In this document: positions 25,463 to 34,642 of the stretch, piece by piece
Layout of the letters: the number at the start of each line of letters is the position of its first letter
Position numbering within the stretch: position 1 is the stretch's first letter
Assembly (NCBI GenBank): GCA_964414785.1
Contig: CAYPXZ010000012.1
Location: forward strand, 19,390 to 83,389
Length of the DNA: 64,000 nucleotides
Reading direction: 5' to 3'
Source: Palsa-1447 sp964414785
Lineage (GTDB): Bacteria > Verrucomicrobiota > Verrucomicrobiia > Opitutales > Opitutaceae
Program-made: the position numbers and the translations under genes
Notes under the pieces: model-generated
The model's input: the letters and a program-made list of their open reading frames with translations, nothing else
What the model was told of the DNA's origin: nothing
Database searches by the model: none

Positions 25463-25562
25463 TGGCTGCGGGCGGGTTTTTCGCGACACACCCGCCCCGT
25501 GATCTTGCCTGCGGGACCGGCCCGTGTACCCCTTGACCCGACGCGGGCATCCTAACCCCCCA

Positions 25563-26903
25563 ATGGAAACTCCCCAACTCTCCGCCCGGGAAAAGATCGG
25601 CTATGGCCTCGGCGACGCCGCCAGCCACATCGTCTTCGACAATGTCATGTTCTACATGGCCTTCTTCTACACGGACGTGTTCCGGCTCCCTGCGGCGTTC
25701 GTGGGGAGCATATTCCTGATGGCGCGGGGCCTGGATGCGGTGAGCGACCCCGTGATGGGATGGCTGGCCGACCGCACGCGCTCACGATGGGGGAAGTTCC
25801 GCCCCTACATCCTGTGGGGGGCCGTGCCCTTCGGGCTGAGCTGCGTGCTGGCGTACACGACCCCCAACCTCGGGGTGACCGGGAAGATGATATTCGCTGG
25901 GGCGACCTACACGCTGATGACCCTCATGTACACCATCGTGAACATCCCCTATTGCGCGCTGGGCGGCGTCATCACGGCGGACGAGAACCAGCGCATATCG
26001 CTCCAGTCCTACCGCTTCGTCCTGGCGACCGCGGGCGGCATGCTCAGCACGGTCTTGATGGTGCCGCTCGCGGGCTGGATCGGGGGGACAGACAAGGCGG
26101 CGGGATACCAGGGCGCGATCGCCCTTCTCGCGGTCGTGGCCGCCGCGATGCTGGTCGCCTGCTTCGCCACCACCCGGGAGCGGGTCCTTCCCCGCCTGGG
26201 AGAGGCCACGTCATTCTGGTCGGATGCGAAGGACATCGTCGGCAACGACCAATGGCGCGTCGTCGGGGGCCTGACTCTCCTGAACATCCTCGGGGTCGCC
26301 ACCCGGGGAGGCGCGATGATGTACTACGTGACGTACATCATGGGGCAGGCCGGCCTGTTCACGGCCTTCCTGGCCACGTACTCCGTGGGCAACATCATCG
26401 GGTGCCTCCTCACCAAGCCGCTCACCGACCGCATGTGCAAGGTGAGCGTCTACATCAGGACCAATGTTGCGCTCGCCGTCCTGAGCGCCGCCATGTTCTT
26501 CGTCCCGCTGCGGCAGAACGCGGTCATGTTCGCCCTCATCTTCGTGATAGGACTCCTCCACCAGATGATCACGCCGATCCAGTGGGTCATGATGTCCGAC
26601 ACCGTGGACTATGGGGAATGGAAGTTCGGCAAGCGCCTCACCGGAATCAGCTTCGCCGGCACGCTCTTCGTGTTGAAGCTGGGCCTGGCGCTGAGCGGCG
26701 CCGTCATCGGATGGGCCCTCGCCGCGTTCGGCTATGTCTCGGGCGGGGCGACGCAGGCCCCGGCGACCCAGGTGTGCATCGTAGCGCTCTTCACGCTCTT
26801 CCCGTGCGCCTGCTACGGGATCAGCGCCCTGGTCGCGCGGAAATACCGACTGCGCCAGGCGGAGATGAAGGCGATCGCGCTTGCGCTGGGCGGCGGAGCC
26901 TAG
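25563..26903 (+). CDS. GPH-family sugar:cation symporter (MelB-like)
   Basis: A 446-residue, roughly 12-TM transporter. The N-terminus SAREKIGYGLGDAASHIVFDNVMFYMAFFYTDVF is typical of the glycoside-pentoside-hexuronide:cation family, with Asp residues in the cation-site region. DAVSDPVMGWLADRTRSRWGKFRPYILWGA is the loop 2-3 signature, and VMMSDTVDYGEWKFGKRLTGI marks the second half. It starts 100 bp after the GH94 gene on the same strand, so import of the disaccharide cleaved by that phosphorylase is likely. An upstream in-frame start at 25524 has no family-like sequence. Confidence 0.87.
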   Translation: METPQLSAREKIGYGLGDAASHIVFDNVMFYMAFFYTDVFRLPAAFVGSIFLMARGLDAVSDPVMGWLADRTRSRWGKFRPYILWGAVPFGLSCVLAYTTPNLGVTGKMIFAGATYTLMTLMYTIVNIPYCALGGVITADENQRISLQSYRFVLATAGGMLSTVLMVPLAGWIGGTDKAAGYQGAIALLAVVAAAMLVACFATTRERVLPRLGEATSFWSDAKDIVGNDQWRVVGGLTLLNILGVATRGGAMMYYVTYIMGQAGLFTAFLATYSVGNIIGCLLTKPLTDRMCKVSVYIRTNVALAVLSAAMFFVPLRQNAVMFALIFVIGLLHQMITPIQWVMMSDTVDYGEWKFGKRLTGISFAGTLFVLKLGLALSGAVIGWALAAFGYVSGGATQAPATQVCIVALFTLFPCACYGISALVARKYRLRQAEMKAIALALGGGA

Positions 26904-26921
26904 CGGACCCGGAAGCGGGTG

Positions 26922-28769
26922 CTAGGGCGCCTCGACCAGGGCTATCTCGAAGGGGAGGAGCTTCAGGGCGACATCGGTCTCATGCCTCGCCCCGGCGCCG
27001 TCGCCCTCGTCCACATGCGTGACCGCCAGGTCCTTTCCGCGCACCCTCTCGGTCCAACCCTTCAGCGGCGCGGCCGCCGGGAGGCGAAGCGAGACCTTTG
27101 CCGGACGCTCGCTCATGTTATAGAGGACGTACTGGCGGCTTCCGAAGGGGTAGAGCGCGACGCCCCCGGGGCCGAGGAGGCGCACGCCAAGCTCGTCGAC
27201 GAAGCAGAGGCGGATCGAGTTGAGCACTTCCTCCGGCAGCCGCTGGAGGTCGTAGGAATTCTCGGGCAGGTTGAGGGCGTCGACCTGGCCCTCCAGGTAG
27301 GGGCTCCTCAAGAGGACGCCGAAGTCCCCATCCTCGCGGATGAGCCCGACGTCGCGGGCGTAGGGCCACGTGGACAGCTCGATCCTCGGGAAGGTGAAGG
27401 GCCTACCGGCGTCCACGGGCTTGGTTTCCCACAGGCCGTCGTGCACGCGGAAGGTCGGCGAGGTCACGGTGCCGGCCCCGTTGATCACGTTGAACACGCG
27501 GCCGAGCTCGCTTCCTCGGATCTCGCCGAGGAGGGGCCACGTCAGGAAGACCTCCTTGCCGCCCCTAACCCGGGCAACGAGCTCGTCGGCGATCTTGGGG
27601 TCGCGCAGCGAGTGCTTCGTGAAGATCGCGTCCTTGGCGTCCGCGGGAAAGCTCGTGCGCGGGTCCATCGGCAGCCCGATCATGCCTAGGTACCCGAATA
27701 TGTTGTATTCGCCGACGGAGCCCAGGGGAAGGTGGATGGGGATGCCCCGGGAGGGTCCGTCGATCATCCCGGCAACGCGGTCGAATTCCGGCATCACCTC
27801 GGCCAGCCGTGGAAAGTTGGACGCGGACGCGGCGGGCGGGTGGAGCACTCCGGCGCACCAGAAGATGATCTCCGGGGCGCGCCCGAGGACCGCCTGCCAC
27901 ACCTCCGCGACGAAGTCGTTGTCGGAGCCCTCCATGCCGTAGTTGTCGAGCCACGCGCTGCGCCATTTGGCGCCCGCGTTGCCGCCTATCCACCTCTGGT
28001 ACACGTAGCCCGAGTAGGTCGGGATGTGCTGGTCCTGGGTGGTCGGCTGCCGTGTCTCGATTCCCACGCTCACGGCGTCGAACTGCGGCGTCTGCCGGGC
28101 GACGTCGTAGCCGTTCTGCCGGTGCCCCTCGTACCAGTTGGGGTACTTGATGATGACCTTGACCGCCGGGTTCACCTTCTTTGCCGCGTCGATCAGGTGT
28201 ATCTTGGACTGCTCGGCCACGAGGCGGCTGCGATAGTCGGCCCAAGAGTCCGCCCCGCGGCCCTCGACGCACTTGGCGCAGGTGCAGGTCGTGAAGAGCC
28301 AGTCGTCCACGATGATCTCGTCGAAGACCTGCGCGAGCACGCGCACCTTGGCCTCCAGGAGGGCCATGTCCTTCGGGTTGTTGTAGCAGAGGGGGCCGTT
28401 TTCCGATGCCGGCACGACCGCGCCGGATACCTCGAGGCCCTGGGCCCTGAGATCGGCGGCGATCTCGCGAAGCATCGCCACGGCGCCCGGGTCGCCGGTT
28501 CCGTTCTCGAGGTAAACCTTCGAGAGGCGCAGGGGCGCGAAGTAGGCGAGAGCCGCCTTCCGGTCCCCGGCCTTCTTGAGGAGATTCTCGACGTCCTCCC
28601 CGGTGCAGAAGAGCGCCGTCTTGATGTGGGCCCAGCGGGCGGAGGGGACCGGCGCGTCGGCCGGCATCGCCCTCGAGACAAGGGAAAGGGCGCAGCAGGC
28701 TGCGGCGATCGCGAGGGTGCGGCCTGGCAGCCGCTTGGGGTAGAGTCGGGCCTTCGGGGAGGTGGGCAT
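26922..28769 (-). CDS. Secreted TIM-barrel-like protein of unknown function
   Basis: A 615-residue exported protein with signal sequence KRLPGRTLAIAAACCALSLV. The first 330 residues have a glycosidase-like barrel feel: HIKTALFCTGEDVENLLKKAG, LAQVFDEIIVDDWLFTTCTCAKC, VKVIIKYPNWYEGHRQNGYDVARQ and EIIFWCAGVLHPP. The DDW acidic pair and CTCAKC cysteine pair stand out. A C-terminal beta region ends in VALKLLPFEIALVEAP. It resembles hypothetical glycosyl-hydrolase-like proteins of Planctomycetota and Verrucomicrobiota, but no numbered family was recognised. It converges on the GPH symporter with 18 bp between stops. Confidence 0.65.
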   Translation of the reverse strand: MPTSPKARLYPKRLPGRTLAIAAACCALSLVSRAMPADAPVPSARWAHIKTALFCTGEDVENLLKKAGDRKAALAYFAPLRLSKVYLENGTGDPGAVAMLREIAADLRAQGLEVSGAVVPASENGPLCYNNPKDMALLEAKVRVLAQVFDEIIVDDWLFTTCTCAKCVEGRGADSWADYRSRLVAEQSKIHLIDAAKKVNPAVKVIIKYPNWYEGHRQNGYDVARQTPQFDAVSVGIETRQPTTQDQHIPTYSGYVYQRWIGGNAGAKWRSAWLDNYGMEGSDNDFVAEVWQAVLGRAPEIIFWCAGVLHPPAASASNFPRLAEVMPEFDRVAGMIDGPSRGIPIHLPLGSVGEYNIFGYLGMIGLPMDPRTSFPADAKDAIFTKHSLRDPKIADELVARVRGGKEVFLTWPLLGEIRGSELGRVFNVINGAGTVTSPTFRVHDGLWETKPVDAGRPFTFPRIELSTWPYARDVGLIREDGDFGVLLRSPYLEGQVDALNLPENSYDLQRLPEEVLNSIRLCFVDELGVRLLGPGGVALYPFGSRQYVLYNMSERPAKVSLRLPAAAPLKGWTERVRGKDLAVTHVDEGDGAGARHETDVALKLLPFEIALVEAP

Positions 28770-28973
28770 TTCCGGATGGGGCAGGGGGTTTGGTGTGCGC
28801 GGGCGGCCGTTATTCTCGAGGGGGTGGCCCCGTCCGCGCCCGATGCGGCCGGGGAGCGGTCACGCTCTCCGTGGCCGCCGCGATTGTCAAATGCGCCGGC
28901 GCGGGAAAATCTCGGTCGTGAGGAATCAAAGATTCGTGTTGGTGAGGCCGCTCGATCTAGGATGGTCGCTTAA

Positions 28974-29621
28974 ATGTCCACATTCCGCACGTTCCTCTTC
29001 GACCTCGACGGCACCCTCATCGACCACTTCAAGGCCATCCACCGGAGCTACGCCTACACGCTTCCGAGGATGGGGCTGCCAGAGCCCACGCCGCAGCAGG
29101 TGCGCGACGCCATCGGCGGAGGCCTTGAGAACGCCTTGTCCAGGTTCGTGCCCAAGGACCGGATAGAGGAAACCGTAAAGGTTTACAGGGAGTACTGGAA
29201 CCGGACGATGCTCGACGACGTCGAGGCCATGCCCGGCGCGCTGGCTCTCCTCAAGAAGCTCAAGGCGCAGGGCGCCGCGCTCGGCGTCCTGACAAACAAG
29301 GTGGGGCCGTCGTCGCGGCTCGTATGCGAGAAGCTAGGGTTCTCAGCCTTCCTTTCCGCCACGATCGGGGCCGGCGACACCGCCTGGCTCAAGCCCCAGC
29401 GCGAGCTCACGCTCCACGCGCTCGCCCTCCTCGGCGGCTCTCCCGAATCCGCCCTCCTGGTGGGCGACTCGCCCTTCGACATCGAGGCGGCGCATAACTG
29501 CGGGCTTACCAGCTGGGTGGTCACGACCGGCACGCATTCCGCCGAGGAGCTGCGCGAGGCGCGCGCGGACGCCGTGTTCCCCGACCTTGTGGTGATGGCC
29601 GAAAAGCTCGGTCCCGGCTGA
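28974..29621 (+). CDS. gph: HAD hydrolase, phosphoglycolate phosphatase-like
   Basis: A 215-residue HAD-superfamily phosphatase with a helical cap. Motif I is FLFDLDGTLID with the nucleophile Asp near residue 10, motif II is GVLTNK, motif III is the Lys in WLKPQRE, and motif IV is LVGDSPFDIEAA. The subfamily pattern is that of phosphoglycolate phosphatase and related PGPase/Gph proteins, but the true substrate could be another small phosphomonoester. It is a single gene between a divergent unit and the convergent ABC transporter operon. Confidence 0.75.
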   Translation: MSTFRTFLFDLDGTLIDHFKAIHRSYAYTLPRMGLPEPTPQQVRDAIGGGLENALSRFVPKDRIEETVKVYREYWNRTMLDDVEAMPGALALLKKLKAQGAALGVLTNKVGPSSRLVCEKLGFSAFLSATIGAGDTAWLKPQRELTLHALALLGGSPESALLVGDSPFDIEAAHNCGLTSWVVTTGTHSAEELREARADAVFPDLVVMAEKLGPG

Positions 29622-29646
29622 GGCCCTTACCCAGGGCGAGGCGCCA

Positions 29647-30645
29647 TCAGAGGTCGTAGTGGCAGGAGACCGTGTGCGAGGGCCGACCGGCCGAAGCGGT
29701 CTCGCGCAGCGCAGGCACCTCGGTCTTGCAGCGATCCGTCGCGTGCGGGCAGCGGGGATGGAAGGGGCAGCCGGGGGGAGGATTTATGGGAGAGGGAAGG
29801 TCCCCGGTGATGGTCGCGCGCTTGAGCTTCCTGGCCGACGGGTCGGGTACCGGGATCGCCGACTGAAGGGCCCTCGTGTAGGGATGGAGCGGGTTGGCGT
29901 GGATCTCCTCCGACTCACCCAGCTCGACGATGCGGCCGAGGTACATGACGGCGATGCGGTCGGAGACATGCTTCACGATCGCAAGATTGTGAGCGATGAA
30001 GAGGTAGGAGAGCCCGAGCTCGCGCTGTAGGTCTAGGATCAGGTTGAGCACCTGGCTCTGGATCGAGACATCGAGGGCGGAGACGGGCTCGTCGCAGATG
30101 ACAAGGCTCGGGTGGAGCGCAAGGGCGCGCGCGATGCCGATGCGCTGGCGCTGTCCGCCGGAGAATTCGAACGGGTAGCGGCGGCCGGAGTCGGGATCGA
30201 GGCCGACCTTCGCCAGGAGCTCGGAAACGCGGTGGGCCCGGTCGGCGGAGGTCCCGATTCCGTGGATAATGAACGGCTCGGCCAGGAGCTCGCCCACGGT
30301 GTGTCGGGCGTTGAGCGACTCGGTCGGGTCCTGGAAGATGACCTGGAGGCGCCGCCGGAAGGGCTTCAGCTGCCTCCTGTCGAGCGGGGCAAGGTCGCGT
30401 CCCTCGAAATGGACGCTTCCCGAGGTGGGGCGCAGGAGGCGGGCAATGGTCTTCCCCAGGGTCGATTTGCCGCAGCCGGACTCGCCCACAAGGCCCAGGG
30501 TCTCGCCCTCCCGGAGCGAGAAGCTCACTCCGTCCACCGCCTTGTTGGTCGCGACGGACTTGAGGAACACGCCGCCCTTGACCGGGAAGTGCGTCTTCAG
30601 GTCGCGGACCTCGAGCAGCGGGGGGGCTGGTTCGGCGGCAGGCAT
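29647..30645 (-). CDS. oppF: Peptide ABC transporter ATP-binding protein (second)
   Basis: A 332-residue OppF/DppF-type ATPase. Walker A is GESGCGKSTLGK near residue 57, the signature is EFSGGQRQRIGIA, Walker B is LVICDEPVSALDVS, and the switch His is in LFIAHNLA. The C-terminal oligopeptide-transporter extension has a CPFHPRCPHATDRC cysteine cluster, common in this subfamily. It is the last gene of the operon oppB-oppC-oppA-oppD-oppF and overlaps oppD by one base (TGATG). Confidence 0.92.
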   Translation of the reverse strand: MPAAEPAPPLLEVRDLKTHFPVKGGVFLKSVATNKAVDGVSFSLREGETLGLVGESGCGKSTLGKTIARLLRPTSGSVHFEGRDLAPLDRRQLKPFRRRLQVIFQDPTESLNARHTVGELLAEPFIIHGIGTSADRAHRVSELLAKVGLDPDSGRRYPFEFSGGQRQRIGIARALALHPSLVICDEPVSALDVSIQSQVLNLILDLQRELGLSYLFIAHNLAIVKHVSDRIAVMYLGRIVELGESEEIHANPLHPYTRALQSAIPVPDPSARKLKRATITGDLPSPINPPPGCPFHPRCPHATDRCKTEVPALRETASAGRPSHTVSCHYDL

Positions 30646-31634
30646 CAGGGTAGGTCGGGGATCTCGCGCCAGCGCAGGCAGGCCGCATCGTGGCCCTCGG
30701 AGACGCGCTCAAGGGGGGGCGCCGCCTCGGCGCAGCGGTCCTGGCGGTAGGGGCAGCGGTTCTGGAACCGGCATCCGGGTGGAAGGTTGCGAAGGCTCGG
30801 GACCATGCCGTCGATCACGGGCAGCCGTGTCTTGTGCGGGCTGTCGAGGCGCGGGATGGAGGCGAGGAGGCCGCGCGTGTACGGGTGGCGCGGGCTGGCG
30901 AAGATGCCGGCCACAGGACCCTGCTCGGCGATCCTGCCGGCGTACATGACCGCGACGTCGTCGCACATCTCGGCGATCACCCCGAGGTCGTGGGTGATCA
31001 GGAGCACCGCCATCCCCATCTCCCGCTGGAGATCCCTTATCAGGTCGAGGATCTGCGCCTGGATCGTGACGTCGAGGGCGGTCGTGGGCTCGTCGGCGAT
31101 CAGCAGCTTCGGATGGCAAGCGAGCGCCATCGCAATCACGACGCGCTGGCGCATCCCGCCTGAGAGATGGTGGGGGTACTCCGCGAGCCGGATCTCGGGC
31201 GAGGGCAGGCCGACTCGTCCGAGCATCGCGACCGCGCGGCGGGAGGCCTCCTGCTTGGTCATGTTCTCGTGGGTGCGGTACACCTCGGAGAGCTGCCGGC
31301 CGATCGTGTGCACGGGGTTGAGCGCGGTCATGGGCTCCTGGAACACCATGCCGATGCGCCCCCCGCGGATGCGCTGCATTTCCTCGATGGGCAGCGCGAG
31401 AAGGTTTCTTCCCTCGAACACGATCTCGCCGCCGAGGATCCTTCCTGCGGGCTGGGGGAGGAGCCGCATGAGCGAGAGCGCTGTCACGCTCTTCCCGCAT
31501 CCGGATTCGCCTACGAGCCCGAGAGTGCTGCCCGGGGCGATGTCAAAGCTCACGCCGTCAACGGCGCCCAGGAGCCCGTCGTCAGTGTCAAACCCCACGG
31601 AGAGGCGGCGGACGCTAAGCAGCGGTTCGATCAC
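30645..31634 (-). CDS. oppD: Peptide ABC transporter ATP-binding protein (first)
   Basis: A 329-residue OppD/DppD-type ATPase with Walker A GESGCGKSVTALSL, signature HLSGGMRQRVVIA, Walker B LLIADEPTTALDVT and switch LLITHDLGV. The C-terminal CRFQNRCPYRQDRC cluster is the usual peptide-transporter tail. It lies 15 bp after the binding-protein gene and is coupled to oppF. In Yej systems the two ATPases are often fused as YejF, whereas here they are separate. Confidence 0.92.
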   Translation of the reverse strand: MIEPLLSVRRLSVGFDTDDGLLGAVDGVSFDIAPGSTLGLVGESGCGKSVTALSLMRLLPQPAGRILGGEIVFEGRNLLALPIEEMQRIRGGRIGMVFQEPMTALNPVHTIGRQLSEVYRTHENMTKQEASRRAVAMLGRVGLPSPEIRLAEYPHHLSGGMRQRVVIAMALACHPKLLIADEPTTALDVTIQAQILDLIRDLQREMGMAVLLITHDLGVIAEMCDDVAVMYAGRIAEQGPVAGIFASPRHPYTRGLLASIPRLDSPHKTRLPVIDGMVPSLRNLPPGCRFQNRCPYRQDRCAEAAPPLERVSEGHDAACLRWREIPDLP

Positions 31635-31649
31635 GGGCTAGAGGGAGCC

Positions 31650-33578
31650 TCAATCCTTACGCTTCCACTTGTCGTAGACCTCGATCGAGGGGGGGAATGT
31701 CTTTCCCGCCGCGCGCGCATTCAGCGTCTCCTTCTTGGCGTCCTCATCCAGCCACGCGAGGCCGTATTCAATCTGCATCTCGGTTCCGCTCTCCCACAAG
31801 CGAACGCTGAAATCCTTCGGCCACTTGACCCAGCGCCAGTAACCCGTCCGGATGAAGGGAATTGCGAAGCCTGGAACGAACACGGCATCGTAACGAATCT
31901 TCGTCTCAATCTGCGTGGAAAGGGTGCGAATCTCGTCCATCGACGTCGACTTGTCGTAGCGCGTGATGAGCTCGTCGACCTCGGGGTCCACAAGATTGCA
32001 GATATTGTTGGTCTGCGGCTTGTTGGCATTGACCGAGTGGAATGTTTCCCAGTAGCGGGGGTACATCTCGACGCTGTAGCTGAAGGCGGTGAACGCGATG
32101 TCGTGCTGCTTCTCCTGTATCTTTTTCCAGCCAGTGGTGTTGTCCAGGACCTCGATGTTGAACTCGAGCCCCGCCTTGAGCGCCTCCTCCTTGAGGATTG
32201 AGAGCACGTCCTTCAGGTTGGAATAAGCTGACGTGACCGTGAAGGAGAGGCGCTGGCCCTTGTCGTTGACGAGGACACCATCGGGCCCGCGCTTCGTGAA
32301 CCCTGCGCGGGTAAAGGCTTCCTGAGCCTTCTCAACCGAGAAGGGGCGCGCCTTGATGCCCGGGAATGGCACCTCAGCGTAGCCGTCGGCGGTCGTCTCG
32401 AGGCGCTGGTAGTCCCCGCGGAAATACTGGTCGATTACGAGCTGGAAGTTGCTGGCGTAGTTGATGCCCTCCCGGATGTCGCGGTTGTTGAGGAGGGGCC
32501 GCGATGCGTTGATGTAGAGCCCATACGGGGGCCTCGGGATCTCGTTATAATAAACGGCCTTGTGGATGTAGCCCGCCTGCACGCGGGGATCGGAGTCGGG
32601 CAGCTTCTCGTACCAGGAGCGCGACAGGGTGAGAGGGACCATGTCGATGTCCCCGCGCTTGAAGGCCTCCATGGCCTTGTCCTGGTCGCGGATCACCTCG
32701 AGGTGGATGCGGTCGAAGTTGTAGCGGTGCCGGTAGAAGGGCTTGTCCTCTGCCCACCAGTGCTTCACGTGCGTGATGTCGATGGAGCTTCCCTTGTGGA
32801 TGTCCTCGGGAAGGACGGTGTACGGCCCCGTCGTGGGCTCGAGGCGCCATTGGTAGCGCTGTGCGTAGTCGGGCCCGAGTTCCTTGTAGAAATGCCTCGG
32901 GACCGGGACGAGCTCGGCCGGACGGTCATAGATGTCCGGCTTCGCCTCCTTCCAGGTCACACTGATGGTGCGGTCGTCGTACTTGGTGATGTTCGTGAAG
33001 TTCTCGGTGTAGTAGTTGTTGTACCACGGGTCGTTGATGTAGCTCGAGCGGTAGAAGAAGAAGATGAACAGGTAGTCGTCCGCGGTTATCGGCACTCCGT
33101 CGCTGTAGCGCGCATCGGGATCCAGCCGGAAGTACATCGTGCGGCCGTCGGCGCCGAGCGCCCATGTCTTCGCGACACCCGGGAAATACTGCCCGGTGTT
33201 GGGCTGCTTCATGATCAGATACAGGAAGTCGTAGTCCAGGATGTAGGGCCGGAAGGAGCCGTTCGAGTCGGGCCCCACGAACCGGAAGGTTCGAGGGAAG
33301 TCGTCGATGAATCCCTGGAGGGTCCCTCCGCGTTTTGCCTCGGGCGCTGCAAACTCCGGAACCTCGTGGCCATCCTTCCATTCAAGGTTCGCCGGGAGGT
33401 CGGCCGGTTTTGCAAAGGTGAAGAAGTCGGCGTGGGCCTTGTAGAAGGCCTCGACCTCGGCGGTGTTGTCGCGGACGGCTTCGACTTCCTTCTTGGAGCA
33501 GCCCGTTAGGCCGAGGACGCCAAGGCAGGCAGGGAGCGCAAGCAGGTACAGGCGATGGAGGGGGAATGCGATGCTCAT
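31650..33578 (-). CDS. oppA: Peptide-binding lipoprotein (SBP family 5)
   Basis: A 642-residue extracytoplasmic solute-binding lipoprotein. The chosen ATG at 33578 overlaps the oppC stop as ATGA and gives a classical lipoprotein signal, with lipobox LTGC at about residue 24. An in-frame extension to 33689 lies inside oppC. Family 5 landmarks include KRGGTLQGFIDDFPRTFRF, WALGADGRTMYFRLDPDARYSDGVPITADDYLF, and the NASRPLLNNRDIREGINYA block. The last of these parallels LLxDxRVRxAINxA of YejA/DppA-type proteins. It probably captures oligopeptides for import. The gene's position in the middle of the operon, between permeases and ATPases, is less usual than at the front. Confidence 0.88.
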   Translation of the reverse strand: MSIAFPLHRLYLLALPACLGVLGLTGCSKKEVEAVRDNTAEVEAFYKAHADFFTFAKPADLPANLEWKDGHEVPEFAAPEAKRGGTLQGFIDDFPRTFRFVGPDSNGSFRPYILDYDFLYLIMKQPNTGQYFPGVAKTWALGADGRTMYFRLDPDARYSDGVPITADDYLFIFFFYRSSYINDPWYNNYYTENFTNITKYDDRTISVTWKEAKPDIYDRPAELVPVPRHFYKELGPDYAQRYQWRLEPTTGPYTVLPEDIHKGSSIDITHVKHWWAEDKPFYRHRYNFDRIHLEVIRDQDKAMEAFKRGDIDMVPLTLSRSWYEKLPDSDPRVQAGYIHKAVYYNEIPRPPYGLYINASRPLLNNRDIREGINYASNFQLVIDQYFRGDYQRLETTADGYAEVPFPGIKARPFSVEKAQEAFTRAGFTKRGPDGVLVNDKGQRLSFTVTSAYSNLKDVLSILKEEALKAGLEFNIEVLDNTTGWKKIQEKQHDIAFTAFSYSVEMYPRYWETFHSVNANKPQTNNICNLVDPEVDELITRYDKSTSMDEIRTLSTQIETKIRYDAVFVPGFAIPFIRTGYWRWVKWPKDFSVRLWESGTEMQIEYGLAWLDEDAKKETLNARAAGKTFPPSIEVYDKWKRKD

Positions 33579-34642
33579 TCGTAGGTTGTGAATTTTTTCG
33601 GGTCGAACGCTTCGCGGACGGCCTCGCCCACGAAAGTCACGAGGGAAAGGACGAAGACGATGGAGAAAAAGACCGAGGAGACTATCCACGGCGCGTCGAG
33701 GTTCGCTGTGCCCTGGCGGAGCAGCTCGCCCCAGCTCGGGGTCGGGGTCGGCAGGCCGAACCCAAGGAAATCAAGCGCGGTCAGCGACGAGATGGCCGCC
33801 GCGAGGGTGAACGGGACGAAGGTCACCAGCATCGAGAGCGTGTTTGGCAGGATGTGGCGGAAGATGATCCGCGAGGTGGAGGCGCCCAGGACCTCGGCCG
33901 CGGCAACGTAGTCCCTCGCCTTTTCCCGGTAGGTCGCCGTGCGCATGTAGTAGGTCATGCCGGTCCACGAGAAGAGACCGGTGATGACCACGAGCAGGGT
34001 GAGGTCCGGCCTCACCAGCGAGGCCACGATGATCACGATATAGAGGAATGGGAGGTTGGACCAGATCTCGACGATGCGCTGTCCCAGCAGGTCTACGGCG
34101 CCGCCGAAAAAGCCCATGGCGCAGCCGACCGTGATCCCGAGGCCGTAGACGAACCCGATGTAGAACGCCGAGAAGATGAGGGCTATCCGGAATCCGTAGA
34201 AGAGGCGCGCCAGTATGTCGCGACCGGTGGTGTCGGTGCCGAGGAAGTGCCGCTCGGCGGCGGACGGCGCGGTCGGGGGATATACCCCCTGCCTGAAGTC
34301 GTTCTCGTAGGAGTTGAACGGGACCGGCGGCAGGAGCACCCAGTCCCCGCCGCCTTGCGCACCAAGCCGCTGCTTCAGATGGCGGTAGTTGGCCTCGTAG
34401 GAATAGTCCTCGCCGAAATCGGTCCCGGGATGGAAGGCGCCGTAGGTGGGAAAATAGTAGTTCCCGTGGTACCTCACGACCAGGGCCCGGCTGTTCACGA
34501 GCAGCTCGCCGAAGGCGGTGAGGAGCGCCAGGAAGCTGAGGATGATGAACGAGACGTAGCCGCGTCGGATCCTCCGGAAGCGTGCGAATCGCCTCTGCGT
34601 CTGAGGATTCAGCCTGAATCGGGGGAACGCCATGAGGGTCAA
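33575..34642 (-). CDS. oppC: Peptide ABC transporter permease, OppC/YejE-like
   Basis: A 355-residue inner-membrane permease with an N-terminal TM (about 30-48) followed by an unusually long periplasmic region (to about 125, GDWVLLPPVPFNSYENDF). The core then opens with HFLGTDTTGRDILARLFYGFRIAL and continues through five TMs. The EAA loop is seen as YVAAAEVLGASTSRIIFRHILPN. The long insert before the core is typical of YejE rather than of short OppC proteins. Start and stop overlap neighbours by 4 bp on each side. Confidence 0.9.
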   Translation of the reverse strand: MTLMAFPRFRLNPQTQRRFARFRRIRRGYVSFIILSFLALLTAFGELLVNSRALVVRYHGNYYFPTYGAFHPGTDFGEDYSYEANYRHLKQRLGAQGGGDWVLLPPVPFNSYENDFRQGVYPPTAPSAAERHFLGTDTTGRDILARLFYGFRIALIFSAFYIGFVYGLGITVGCAMGFFGGAVDLLGQRIVEIWSNLPFLYIVIIVASLVRPDLTLLVVITGLFSWTGMTYYMRTATYREKARDYVAAAEVLGASTSRIIFRHILPNTLSMLVTFVPFTLAAAISSLTALDFLGFGLPTPTPSWGELLRQGTANLDAPWIVSSVFFSIVFVLSLVTFVGEAVREAFDPKKFTTYE

